DNA of 64,000 nucleotides. Source: Mucilaginibacter mali. Its GTDB lineage: Bacteria; Bacteroidota; Bacteroidia; Sphingobacteriales; Sphingobacteriaceae. Shown here one piece after another: positions 56,412 through 64,000 of this stretch; positions within the stretch are counted from its first letter, which is position 1; each line of letters begins with the position of its first letter. The notes beneath the pieces are model-generated. The model was given only the letters and a program-made list of their open reading frames with translations, had not been told where the DNA came from and made no database searches. Where the stretch lies: positions 2,666,001 through 2,730,000 of the forward strand of contig NZ_CP054139.1 of the NCBI RefSeq assembly GCF_013283875.1, in the 5' to 3' direction. A program made the translations under genes and the position numbers.

Positions 56412-57240
56412 CATATCTAAATTGCAGAAAATGAATAAACGACTTTTAATATTACTTCTAATCGCAACAGCCACATGGACAAGTTGCAACAGCAGCTCGA
56501 CCAAGAGTTCATCCGACTCTTTAAACAATACTGGCGATACGTCCAAAGCAGTAGCAGATGCTAAACAGAAAGCGATTGATGCTCAAATGGCTAAAGGCAA
56601 TCGCTCCGATAGTGAAGAAGAAACACCTTCGCAATCGGATGAAAAAAATAGAATATTAAAAAGCTATGATGATGTTAAAACAATTGATACCATGTTAGTT
56701 AATGGTAATGACAGCTTAAACTTTCATCTAAAATATTATTGTCTGAAGAACACCAATTTATTGGTACCCAAGTCATATGATATTGATAAGAGCGCTCCCA
56801 AAGACTTCTTAACACATGAATTTGCATCAGATGTGTTACTTGTCAATAAGAGAGATACTGTTTTGAAAAAGCAGTTTAGAGCAAGCGATTTCGCCCCCTA
56901 CTTTAAAGATGAATTCGGAGGTAACCTAAAAAAATATGGTACTATATTGATGCCCAATCTTTCGCGGAGAAATAAAGATAAAAGTCAAATAGTACTGGTT
57001 TATTCTCTTGCAATACCTACAACAGATATAGGAAAAGGGGTATTCTTAATCATCTCAAAAAATGGTGATTATAAAGTGGTTGAAAATTACAATGGCCAAT
57101 GAAAAAGCTTATCCTATTACTACTACTAAGCATGGCTTTTACAGTTCATGCGCAAACAGCGCAGCAGGACAGTGCCCACAGTGCCTATCACCTGAAGCAC
57201 AAAAAAGACCCCAAGCAGCATAATCCCTATGCGTTTGCGG
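55680..57240 (+). repeat. Inverted copy of window positions 1-1561
   Basis: Position x here equals the complement of position 57241-x. Identity begins at the codons for [10 protein letters not shown] and covers the RHS tip, the lipoprotein and most of the small gene; it continues beyond the left window edge. All spot comparisons and the encoded proteins were identical. Upstream of 55680 the two RHS cores differ at once. Confidence 0.9.
56431..57102 (+). CDS. Putative immunity lipoprotein of the right RHS module
   Basis: The same protein as encoded at 139-810: lipoprotein signal with Cys near residue 19, Ser-rich linker, folded domain ending YKVVENYNGQ. It lies 19 bp after the RHS stop and overlaps the next ATG (ATGA). 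Periplasmic location fits protection against a cell-wall hydrolase tip. I recognise no named immunity family. Confidence 0.65.
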   Translation: MNKRLLILLLIATATWTSCNSSSTKSSSDSLNNTGDTSKAVADAKQKAIDAQMAKGNRSDSEEETPSQSDEKNRILKSYDDVKTIDTMLVNGNDSLNFHLKYYCLKNTNLLVPKSYDIDKSAPKDFLTHEFASDVLLVNKRDTVLKKQFRASDFAPYFKDEFGGNLKKYGTILMPNLSRRNKDKSQIVLVYSLAIPTTDIGKGVFLIISKNGDYKVVENYNGQ

Positions 57241-57293
57241 ACAGTGCAACAGGCAAAAAGCCAGCTGCAAAGCCGAAGAAAAAAACAAACTGA
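57099..57293 (+). CDS. Small exported protein of the right RHS module
   Basis: A complete 64-aa protein. Signal peptide MKKLILLLLLSMAFTVHAQ, then a short Lys/His-rich, probably disordered tail (KPAAKPKKKTN). Its start overlaps the lipoprotein stop. The partial copy at 1-142 is identical where visible. Function unknown; always next to the lipoprotein here. Confidence 0.7.
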   Translation: MKKLILLLLLSMAFTVHAQTAQQDSAHSAYHLKHKKDPKQHNPYAFADSATGKKPAAKPKKKTN

Positions 57294-57302
57294 TACCAAT
57301 GA

Positions 57303-57327
57303 CAAAGCCCCTAAAATCGGGGCTTTG
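57303..57327 (+). terminator. Intrinsic terminator at end of right RHS module
   Basis: Nine-bp arms caaagcccc and ggggctttg with a 7-nt loop, 10 bp after the small gene stop. The T tract is short. It also lies just past the stop of the convergent XRE gene. Confidence 0.7.
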
Positions 57328-57344
57328 TTCGTTTATAGCAATTC

Positions 57345-57695
57345 TTACTTTACATATTCCTGGATATGCCTTTTGGTTAGAAAGGCGTCAATAAAAACTT
57401 TCACAATATGCTTATCTTCAGCGTTCAATAACTCCACTTCTTTAAACTGTTTAAGCAGTTCCCGGTCGGTCAACTGTGCCGTCACTGCCGGGTCATCCAC
57501 ATCCTCATTTACCAGATAATCGGCAGTCGTATCCAGCGCTTTGGCCAGCTTAGAAAGCATATCTGCTGCCGGTTTAGCTTTGCCTATCTCATAGCGGCCA
57601 ATCTGCACATAGGTCAGCCCGACGATTGCGCCAAGCTCTGCTTGCTTCAGTCTTTTTTGGGTACGTAGTTCCCTGATCCGGCTTCCTAAACTCAT
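57345..57695 (-). CDS. XRE-family transcriptional regulator
   Basis: A 116-aa DNA-binding protein. Helix-turn-helix at residues about 7-60 (LGSRIRELRTQKRLKQAELGAIVGLTYVQIGRYEIGKAKPAADML). The C-terminal helical part (ALDTTADYLVNED; LKQFKEVELLNAEDKHIVKVFIDAFLTK) matches Bacteroidota phage/element repressors. It is divergent from the ATPase gene and probably represses the mobile element. Confidence 0.88.
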   Translation of the reverse strand: MSLGSRIRELRTQKRLKQAELGAIVGLTYVQIGRYEIGKAKPAADMLSKLAKALDTTADYLVNEDVDDPAVTAQLTDRELLKQFKEVELLNAEDKHIVKVFIDAFLTKRHIQEYVK

Positions 57696-57732
57696 TTTTC
57701 CTTTATTCCTTTAACTTCAAAAATACTAAGAA

Positions 57733-57771
57733 TGATACATAAAATGCGTGGTAAAATACAAACGAGTATCA
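57733..57771. promoter_or_regulatory. Putative operator between XRE and ATPase genes
   Basis: Inverted half-sites tgatac (57733-57738) and gtatca (57766-57771) in the divergent intergenic region. The spacing is wide. A binding site for the XRE protein is plausible. Confidence 0.35.
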
Positions 57772-57838
57772 CTTGCTTTTATGAAAGCATCATCATTATA
57801 ATTGCCGAATAAAAAAGTATTATATAAGCACATAATAA

Positions 57839-59461
57839 ATGAATGTAATACCAAAGTTAATTACAGATAATCCAGAGTTGTTACTTTATATTGATGGCAA
57901 ATCGCATACAACAGTCCTGGGCGGTATTAAACTGACCGGCTTCGACCGCTTAAAAGTAACATTGAAGATAGTCTTTGGTGGCAACACCATCAAAGCCTTT
58001 CGCCATAACCTCGACCTGTATAACAGCGTGCAGTGTGAGCACCTGGTGGAAAAGGCTTCCGAGGCGCTGGACGTTGCTGCCGCTGAACTGGCCGGGATCA
58101 TCAGCCGCCTGACCACTGCACTGGAAGATTACCGGTCCGAACGGCTCGAAGCCATGAAGCCAAAGCAGGCGGAAAAAAAGCAGCTCACCGAGGCTGAGCG
58201 TAAGATCGCCCTGCAATACCTGAAAGCGCCAGGCCTGCTCGGACGGACCCGGCAGGCGATCTCAGCCAGCGGTATTGTCGGTGAAGAAGTGAACAGCCTG
58301 ATCGCCTACCTGATCTACACGTCCAGAAAGCGGAATACACCGCTGCACCTGATGTGCCTGGGGCCGTCCGGCACCGGCAAGACCTGGCTGCAGGAACGGG
58401 TCAGCGAACTGATCCCCGAAGAAGATAAGTTGGAGATCACCATGCTCTCCATGAATGCCTTTTACTACTTCGGTAAGGATGAACTTAAAAATAAGCTGCT
58501 GTTGATCGAGGACATGGACGGTGCGGATAACGTGCTGTACCCGCTCCGGGAACTGCAAAGCAAACGCCGGATCAGCAAGACCGTCACCCTAAAGGACAGC
58601 AAGGGTAACCTGAAAACGGTTACGCTTAACGTGGAGGGGCCGGTATGTGTCAGCGGCTGCACCACCCGCGAACAGCTTTATGAGGATAACGCCAACCGCT
58701 GTATCCTGCTGTACACGGACGATAGCCCTGAACAGGATAAGAGGATCATGGACTACCAGCGCAAGCAAAGCGCCGGGCTGGTTGATCAGCAGGCTGAGCG
58801 CAACGTGCGTGAGCAGCTGAAGAACGTGCAGCGCCTGCTGCAGCCGGTCAGCGTTAAAAACCCGTTCGCTACCTACCTGCAACTGCCGGAGGCCATCTTC
58901 AAGCCCAGGCGCACCATGCTGCTGCTTTTGTTATTCACCGAAACCATTACGTTCTACCACCAGTATCAGCGGGAATTGCAAACCGATACCACTACCGGTG
59001 AGCAGTACGTAGAAACTACGATTGAAGATATTGAGGTTGCCTTTTCGCTGCTGGAAACGACCTTGCTCAAAAAGAGCGACGAGTTAAACGATGCCTGCCG
59101 TTCATTCTTTGAAAAACTGAAAGCCTGGCTAAGGCAAAACGATAGCGAAACCTTTTACAGCAAGGAAGTGCGCCCGGTCTTTCGCCTCAGCCCAAGCAGT
59201 CTGAGCCGTTATCTGTACGAACTGGAACGCATGGGTTATATCAAGATCGCGCGTGGCAGCCGCTATAAAGGCTTTGAATACAAGGTACAAAGCTGGGATG
59301 ATCTGGAAAACCTGACCAATGATGCCCATGAAATGATGGAGAATATCCTGGCTGAGATACGTAAGGTAAATCATAGTAGCCCAGGTGTAGCCCAAAGCCC
59401 TGATGGGTTACATAAAGTACAGAAAACCAGCAAGAAAACCGCAGTAGCCCAACAACAATAA
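57839..59461 (+). CDS. AAA+ ATPase of mobile element
   Basis: A 540-aa cytoplasmic protein. Helical N-terminal part (about 60-165), then a P-loop ATPase: Walker A GPSGTGKTW (about 179-187), Walker B LLLIEDMD (about 218-225), sensor-1-like VCVSGCTTRE. The C-terminal part includes a winged-helix-like segment (RLSPSSLSRYLYELERMGYIKIARG) and a charged tail. It resembles the helicase half of primase-helicase proteins on Bacteroidota mobile elements, without the zinc finger and TOPRIM parts. It ends 3 bp before the first recombinase gene, so it is part of the same operon. It may load or remodel the recombination complex (inference). Confidence 0.7.
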   Translation: MNVIPKLITDNPELLLYIDGKSHTTVLGGIKLTGFDRLKVTLKIVFGGNTIKAFRHNLDLYNSVQCEHLVEKASEALDVAAAELAGIISRLTTALEDYRSERLEAMKPKQAEKKQLTEAERKIALQYLKAPGLLGRTRQAISASGIVGEEVNSLIAYLIYTSRKRNTPLHLMCLGPSGTGKTWLQERVSELIPEEDKLEITMLSMNAFYYFGKDELKNKLLLIEDMDGADNVLYPLRELQSKRRISKTVTLKDSKGNLKTVTLNVEGPVCVSGCTTREQLYEDNANRCILLYTDDSPEQDKRIMDYQRKQSAGLVDQQAERNVREQLKNVQRLLQPVSVKNPFATYLQLPEAIFKPRRTMLLLLLFTETITFYHQYQRELQTDTTTGEQYVETTIEDIEVAFSLLETTLLKKSDELNDACRSFFEKLKAWLRQNDSETFYSKEVRPVFRLSPSSLSRYLYELERMGYIKIARGSRYKGFEYKVQSWDDLENLTNDAHEMMENILAEIRKVNHSSPGVAQSPDGLHKVQKTSKKTAVAQQQ

Positions 59462-59464
59462 AAA

Positions 59465-60361
59465 ATGCAAGGCACCTTAATAAATCCGCTGTATATCCGG
59501 CTGCATGCAGGCTTTACCCAATGGCTCCGGATACTCAACTTTGAACCTACCAGCCCTCGTGATATGCCTAAAATGCTGGCCGAGTTCTTACTTTATTTAG
59601 AAGCCCAGGGATGCGACCACCCGCATGATATACAGCCCGAACACCTTAAAAAATACCTGGAATATCTGCACGAAAGACCGAGCCAGACCGCAGCCGGTGC
59701 GATCAGCCTGAACTACATCCGGAAACACTTACAGGTGATCCGTAAGTTCAGCCGTTACCTGATGGAGAGCGGCCAGCCCAGCTTTACTGTAAAGCTGCGC
59801 ATTAAAGGCAAAAGCACCAATATCAAAAGCATACTGACCCTGGCCGAGATCAGCAAGCTTTATGATGTGGTTAAAGATGATATATATGGGTTAAGGGACA
59901 GGGCGATGCTTGCCCTGTATTACGGTTGCGGCCTGCGGAAAAATGAGGCGGTTAATATCAATGTCCGTGACATCCTGCCCGATAAAGAACTGGTTTACGT
60001 CCGCAAAGGCAAAGGTTATAAAGAGCGTTATGTGCCACTGGCCGGTACCGCTAAAACCGATCTGGAGAACTACATCCTGTATGCCCGGCCACACTTCGCA
60101 GGTGACAAAAAAGAAGACGCTTTACTGCTTAATGTCAGTGGTAAACGGCTCACCGGCCAAACCTGTTATGACCGCTTACAAACACTGAAAACAGCGGCGG
60201 CTATCCCTAAACCCGTGGGCCTGCACACCCTGCGGCACAGCATTGCCAGCCACCTGTTACATTCCGGTATGCAACTGGAGCAGATACAACGCTTTTTAGG
60301 GCATGGCAGCATGGAAAGTACGCAGATCTACACCCATCTACAGCATGAACAAAAAATATGA
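59465..60361 (+). CDS. XerD-like tyrosine recombinase
   Basis: A 298-aa integrase. SAM-like N-terminal domain (about 10-105) and a catalytic domain with all key residues: Arg in YGCGLRKNEAVN, Lys in RKGKGYKERYVPL, HTLRH, LGHGSMEST and the Tyr in QIYTHLQH. It cuts and joins DNA through a 3'-phosphotyrosine. Its 3' end overlaps the next recombinase gene by 17 bp. Confidence 0.92.
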   Translation: MQGTLINPLYIRLHAGFTQWLRILNFEPTSPRDMPKMLAEFLLYLEAQGCDHPHDIQPEHLKKYLEYLHERPSQTAAGAISLNYIRKHLQVIRKFSRYLMESGQPSFTVKLRIKGKSTNIKSILTLAEISKLYDVVKDDIYGLRDRAMLALYYGCGLRKNEAVNINVRDILPDKELVYVRKGKGYKERYVPLAGTAKTDLENYILYARPHFAGDKKEDALLLNVSGKRLTGQTCYDRLQTLKTAAAIPKPVGLHTLRHSIASHLLHSGMQLEQIQRFLGHGSMESTQIYTHLQHEQKI

Positions 60362-61307
60362 GTTCGCACCGGCTACGCTGGCTGCTTTAGAACCTTTCCG
60401 GGCTTACCTGAAACAAGAGCAGTTCAGCCACAGTTACATACACCAAACCATCAACTATACCGCTACATTCCAGGAATGGCTCAACAGCCAAAGCTTGGTA
60501 TTGGCACAACTTACCCATGCCGACGTAATGGAGTTTGCCGACCAGTTAAGGCAGAAAGGCTTTAGTATCAAGCTGATCAACCAGATCATGCGGACTTTGC
60601 GGTATTACTTCTCCCACCTGCAACAGGAACAGGCCATTAACATCAATCCCGCAGCAGGGATCATACTTAAAGGTACGGTCAGAAACCTCCCGCATGACCT
60701 GTTGACCATGCCTGAAATGGAGGCGCTCTATGAAAGTTACCAGGTTACCGACAATCGTACTTACCGCAATAAGGTCATTATTGGGTTGCTTGTTTATCAG
60801 GCAATTACAAGAGATGAACTGAGCCATTTACGCCCTGAACATCTCAAACTAAGGGAGGGCAAAATCCATATCCCCGCCACCGGCAGGCAGCTTGGCCGCT
60901 TACTTCCGTTACAGCCTCATCAAATCCTCGAACTGCATGAATACCTGCTCGTGATCCGTCCGAAAATACTGGCTGAGCGCCTGGCCGAACGACCGGGGCG
61001 CAAGCCGGATCGTTACAAAGATGCCCGGGAAATCGAACGTTTGTTTATCAGCATTAACGCACAGGAAGACATCAGAAACAGCCTTTTACACCTCAATTAT
61101 GCCCTCCGGAAACTCAGCCCAAAATACAAGCATGCCAAGCAGATCAGGCAAAGTGTGATCACGGAATGGCTCAAAGAAAAGAACCTGCGCACCGTTCAAT
61201 ATATGGCCGGGCACCGGTATGTGAGTTCAACTGAAAGGTATAAAACAACTAATCTGGAAGACCTGAAAGAAGCCCTTAATAAACATCACCCGCTAACCTT
61301 ATCATAA
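60345..61307 (+). CDS. Second tyrosine recombinase with altered active site
   Basis: A 320-aa integrase-like protein from ATG at 60345 (MNKKYEFAP; an ATG 14 codons upstream lies deeper inside the previous gene). N-terminal core-binding domain and catalytic domain with Arg (AITRDELSHL), Arg in KQIRQS, GH in AGHRY and Tyr in TERYKTTN. The His of the HxxR motif is Lys and the following His is Gln. It may be less active and work with the first recombinase, as paired recombinases do in Tn554-like elements. Confidence 0.82.
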   Translation: MNKKYEFAPATLAALEPFRAYLKQEQFSHSYIHQTINYTATFQEWLNSQSLVLAQLTHADVMEFADQLRQKGFSIKLINQIMRTLRYYFSHLQQEQAININPAAGIILKGTVRNLPHDLLTMPEMEALYESYQVTDNRTYRNKVIIGLLVYQAITRDELSHLRPEHLKLREGKIHIPATGRQLGRLLPLQPHQILELHEYLLVIRPKILAERLAERPGRKPDRYKDAREIERLFISINAQEDIRNSLLHLNYALRKLSPKYKHAKQIRQSVITEWLKEKNLRTVQYMAGHRYVSSTERYKTTNLEDLKEALNKHHPLTLS

Positions 61308-61499
61308 AAAAAATCGAGCTGCTGTGGTGGAAAAATCCAAAAAAACAACCAACCCGGCGGCTCCCTGTGGTAAAAATCAACCAACCACCGGGGCTTGTAT
61401 GAAAAAAAATATCTGTTAACTTTACGTGCCTGAACGTTCTTTATAGCACTGAAAAAGTGCAAGTGGAAAAAATCGTAAAAATCGTAAAAGTTATAAGGG
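61308..61499. other. Right end of mobile element and junction with RHS tip
   Basis: Non-coding. It holds two imperfect direct repeats of the form ctgtggt..aaaaatc..accaacc (about 61322 and 61365) and a tandem aaaaatcgt (61469-61486). The following base starts codons of the RHS core motif. These repeats are candidates for recombinase binding sites. Confidence 0.4.
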
Positions 61500-61500
61500 G

Positions 61501-62295
61501 CAATACGATTATGGCGCAAGGTTTTATGATCCGGTGATCGGGAGGTGGACGAGTGTGGATCCGCTGGCGGAGAAGATGCGGAGACATTCTGTCTATAACT
61601 ATGGGTTCGATGATCCGATCCGATTTAACGATCCGGACGGGATGTTACCTGGAGATAGTGGTGGAGACGATGATGGCCCATGGTGGGGAGGGCAACACGG
61701 CACAGGCAATGGTAATTCATTTATTGAAAATGCTTATGGCGTGATGCGTGATGGATTGATCTCGGGTTTAGGCACACTTGGCAGTATAGCAATGTCGGCC
61801 GTTCGTGGACCAATATCGATCCCAAACAAAATCTCGATGTCGTATAAAGATGATCCTGAGGGACATATTGTTTCAACTCCGCTTTATACACCTGGGGCCA
61901 GATTGATGGCTACTGCTGGAGCCTCACTGGATGTTTTGGGTTCTGTTCCAATGAACGCACAAACAGGAGGTTTGTTTGCTCAAGCAACAGGTGTAAAATC
62001 TTCTGCAGCAACGGTAGTAAAAGAGGCCATTAATGCCAACTCAAAATTAAGTACACTTGAAAATATATTATATCGACTTGAAACTGTGGAAGGTGAATAT
62101 TTGAAAACTGGCATCACCTCCAAAGCCATTCCTGAAAAAAGATACACCGCAACGTTTATGAAAGATAAAATAATGCGTATATTAGATAAAGGAAGTCGAT
62201 CTAATATGTTAAAAAAAGAGCGCAGTATCGTTGAAAGCACACCAGGTCCGCTTAATAAAGAGCCATGGGCTGGTAAATTTCCAACATTTTTTTAA
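61501..62295 (+). pseudogene. Displaced RHS tip with GIY-YIG/URI-like nuclease signature
   Basis: An RHS C-terminus without a core. The frame is open from 61453 but recognisable RHS sequence begins at 61501 ([22 protein letters not shown]). The first usable start is GTG 61534. The spacer is Gly-rich with a helical segment. The last 75 residues ([49 protein letters not shown]) resemble Tox-URI/GIY-YIG nuclease toxins. The element to the left has no RHS core, so the tip looks stored rather than expressed. It is followed after 2 bp by a probable immunity gene. Confidence 0.6.
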
Positions 62296-62297
62296 TT

Positions 62298-62735
62298 ATG
62301 ATAGGTTATTATATTAGTTGCAGCGATGAAGTCTGTGATATGTTTAAACCGTATGTTTGGGGTAAACATGGCATAGATACAGTTATGAAAATAGAATTAT
62401 CAAATGATTATGGAACAGACTTGAATCTTTTACTTATTCAGTATTATGTGGAAGGGAAGTTCAGTAACTATCTGCCAATAGAGCCTAAATTAGGCAATTA
62501 CAAGAAAGATAGTAAAGACATAACTATTGCCATTGGTGTTACACGTAAAGGTTTTCATGAGAAGGAAGAATTTGAACGCAGAGAATTCGTTGTGGATAGT
62601 ACATTATTAGCTATAAAACTATCTAAAAATAAATTGTTCAAAAAAAAACTAAATATAGATTTTGACAAACTACTTAACGACGTAAAAAGGGTTGCAGACG
62701 AGTACTTAAAGTATCCTGAACCCTACTTTCCGTAA
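62298..62735 (+). CDS. Probable immunity protein for the displaced RHS tip
   Basis: A 145-aa cytoplasmic protein (MIGYYISCSDEVCDMF; ITIAIGVTRKGFHEKEEFERREFVVDS; LLNDVKRVADEYLKYPEPYF), no signal peptide. It begins 2 bp after the tip gene and is equally AT-rich. A cytoplasmic partner fits a nuclease toxin. I recognise no named immunity family. Confidence 0.6.
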   Translation: MIGYYISCSDEVCDMFKPYVWGKHGIDTVMKIELSNDYGTDLNLLLIQYYVEGKFSNYLPIEPKLGNYKKDSKDITIAIGVTRKGFHEKEEFERREFVVDSTLLAIKLSKNKLFKKKLNIDFDKLLNDVKRVADEYLKYPEPYFP

Positions 62736-62806
62736 CCCACCACCAACTATTTAGCACAAGTCATGTGCAACAGCCACGTCCTCGCTTGTAGTAAACTAAG
62801 CAGGTA

Positions 62807-62847
62807 AAACCAACAAACCCAGCCAAATAAGCCGGGTTTGTTGGTTT
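62807..62847 (+). terminator. Intrinsic-type hairpin after immunity gene
   Basis: Perfect 14-bp arms aaaccaacaaaccc and gggtttgttggttt with a 13-nt loop, about 70 bp after the immunity stop and just before the next RHS fragment. Confidence 0.65.
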
Positions 62848-62870
62848 GCAAAGGTTTATAAACTTAAATC

Positions 62871-64000
62871 ACGGGCAAACAGTACAACGGCAATATCAGC
62901 AAGATGCTGTACAGCGGTAGCTACAGCGGCAGTAAATCGTTCACCTACGGTTATGATAAGCTGAACCGTTTAATAACGGCCACCTCAACCGGCAATACGC
63001 TGGATGAAGGACTGACCTACGACGTGATGGGCAATATCACCAACCTGACCAGGGGCGGGCAAAGCTATTCTTCGCTCACCTACGGATATATGGGTAATCA
63101 ACTAACCGGCGTAACAGGAAGTAGTTTTACCACAAGAAGCTACGCTTACGATGGCAACGGCAATGCTACCAGTGATGGGGGTAGTAAGAGCATCGACTAC
63201 AACCTTTTAAATCTGCCAAGGAAAGTACGTAACGGCAGTACTGAACTAGCCAATTATACCTATGATGCCACGGGCAACAAGCTGAGCAATGTCAGCACAA
63301 GTGCCGGGATGAATGACGGTACCTGGGAGTATATCGATGGGATTGTTTACCACAATGGGTCTGTTGCTTTTATCTCGACCGAAGAAGGAAGGGCTGTACC
63401 CAATGGCGGCGGCAACTACACTTACCAGTACAACTTAAAAGACCATTTGGGGAATGTGCGCTCTACGTTCTATAACAATAGTGGCACAGCTACCGTTTTG
63501 CAGGAGGATGAATATTATTCATTCGGGTTAAGGCATGGTTTGTATGATGCATCAACTAATAATCGTTACCTTTATAATGGAAAGGAGTTGCAGACTGACC
63601 TGGCTAACCAGTATGATTATGGCGCAAGGTTCTATGATCCTGTGATTGGGAGGTGGACGAGTGTTGATCCGTTGGCGGAGAAGTCGAGGAGGCTTAGTCC
63701 ATATGTTTATGCAGATAATAATCCGATAAGATTCATCGACCCTGACGGGATGGCGACGGATAGTGTTAACAAAAAGAACACAAAGGAGACATCGTATTGG
63801 GGTGTAGGCTCCTATACTATTACCTTTGAAAACGGAATGAAATATCATGGCAAAGGGCCATACGAAAGGGCAAGAGCGTCTGCGAAAAGGATCGGGAAAG
63901 CAAATGATACTAAAGTGGCTGAAGATGGGATAGATTGGGAGCCAGCGGCGAGTGATAAACAAGCATTCAAAGACGAAGATGATAGGATGAATACTGATGA
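62871..64000 (+). pseudogene. Displaced RHS core end plus new tip, cut by window edge
   Basis: The frame opens after a stop at 62865-62867 and homology starts abruptly at 62871 (TGKQYNGNISKML). It is collinear with 54939-55697 of the right RHS gene without net insertion or deletion (offset 7932), differing by scattered substitutions. After the core motif ([24 protein letters not shown]) a different tip begins (MATDSVNKKNTKETSYWGVGSYTITFENGMKYHGKG). The first Met is at 62904; there is no signal peptide or upstream repeats. The tip is incomplete here and not identifiable. Confidence 0.7.

Noticed and set aside
57839..59461. Complete primase-helicase
   Set aside because: No zinc finger or TOPRIM motif is present; only the ATPase and winged-helix parts can be supported.
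1..64000. CRISPR array, retron, diversity-generating retroelement, rRNA or classical IS transposase
   Set aside because: No regularly spaced repeats, reverse transcriptase, DDE transposase or rRNA-like sequence was seen.

Overview
The window is a chromosomal segment of a Bacteroidota bacterium, most likely of the Sphingobacteriaceae (Mucilaginibacter/Pedobacter-like). The evidence is a SusC/SusD pair, TPR-fused sensor kinases, YtxH and YiaA small proteins, two-gene Sec-exported RHS systems, a Bacteroidota-type integrase and a TAnnTTTG promoter. No rRNA, CRISPR array or classical insertion sequence was seen.

Layout. 1-11.4 kb: an RHS operon on the minus strand (SpvB/TcB-like protein, small exported protein, NHL-RHS protein with an NlpC/P60-like tip, lipoprotein, small exported protein), then a 5'-truncated orphan RHS gene on plus. 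11.4-15.3 kb: AT-rich accessory DNA with small unknown genes, a vestige of one integrase, a frameshifted second integrase and a tRNA 3'-end fragment. 15.2-15.8 kb: four minus-strand tRNA genes (Pro, Ile-UAU, Gln, Cys) preceded by a leader peptide and an attenuator-like terminator. 15.9-49.2 kb: ordinary chromosome. It holds a sigma54-linked two-component system with an ABC/TolC exporter, enzymes for beta-glucosides and arabinan (GH3, GH43, GH51), a degenerate DEAD-box protein, two TPR histidine kinases, SusC/SusD and small membrane proteins. 49.7-57.3 kb: a second RHS operon on plus. 57.3-61.4 kb: a compact mobile element (XRE regulator, AAA+ ATPase, two tyrosine recombinases). 61.4-64 kb: two further displaced RHS ends, the last cut by the window edge.

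Main observation. The leader peptide at 15803-15747 (minus) has eight consecutive codons, Ile(AUA)-Gln-Cys-Cys-Ile(AUA)-Pro-Gln-Pro, that are exactly the codons read by the four tRNAs encoded just downstream. A rho-independent terminator lies between the leader and the tRNAs, and mutually exclusive antiterminator pairings can be drawn. This looks like ribosome-mediated attenuation of a tRNA operon by shortage of its own products. I know of no described system of this kind, but I could not search.

Second observation. The last 1561 nt of the left RHS module (toxin tip, lipoprotein, small gene) are repeated in inverted orientation at 55680-57240. The repeat begins inside the conserved RHS core motif and runs off the left window edge. 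The two RHS proteins share this tip but have different cores. Together with three displaced RHS ends and the neighbouring recombinase element, this indicates active exchange of toxin/immunity cassettes.
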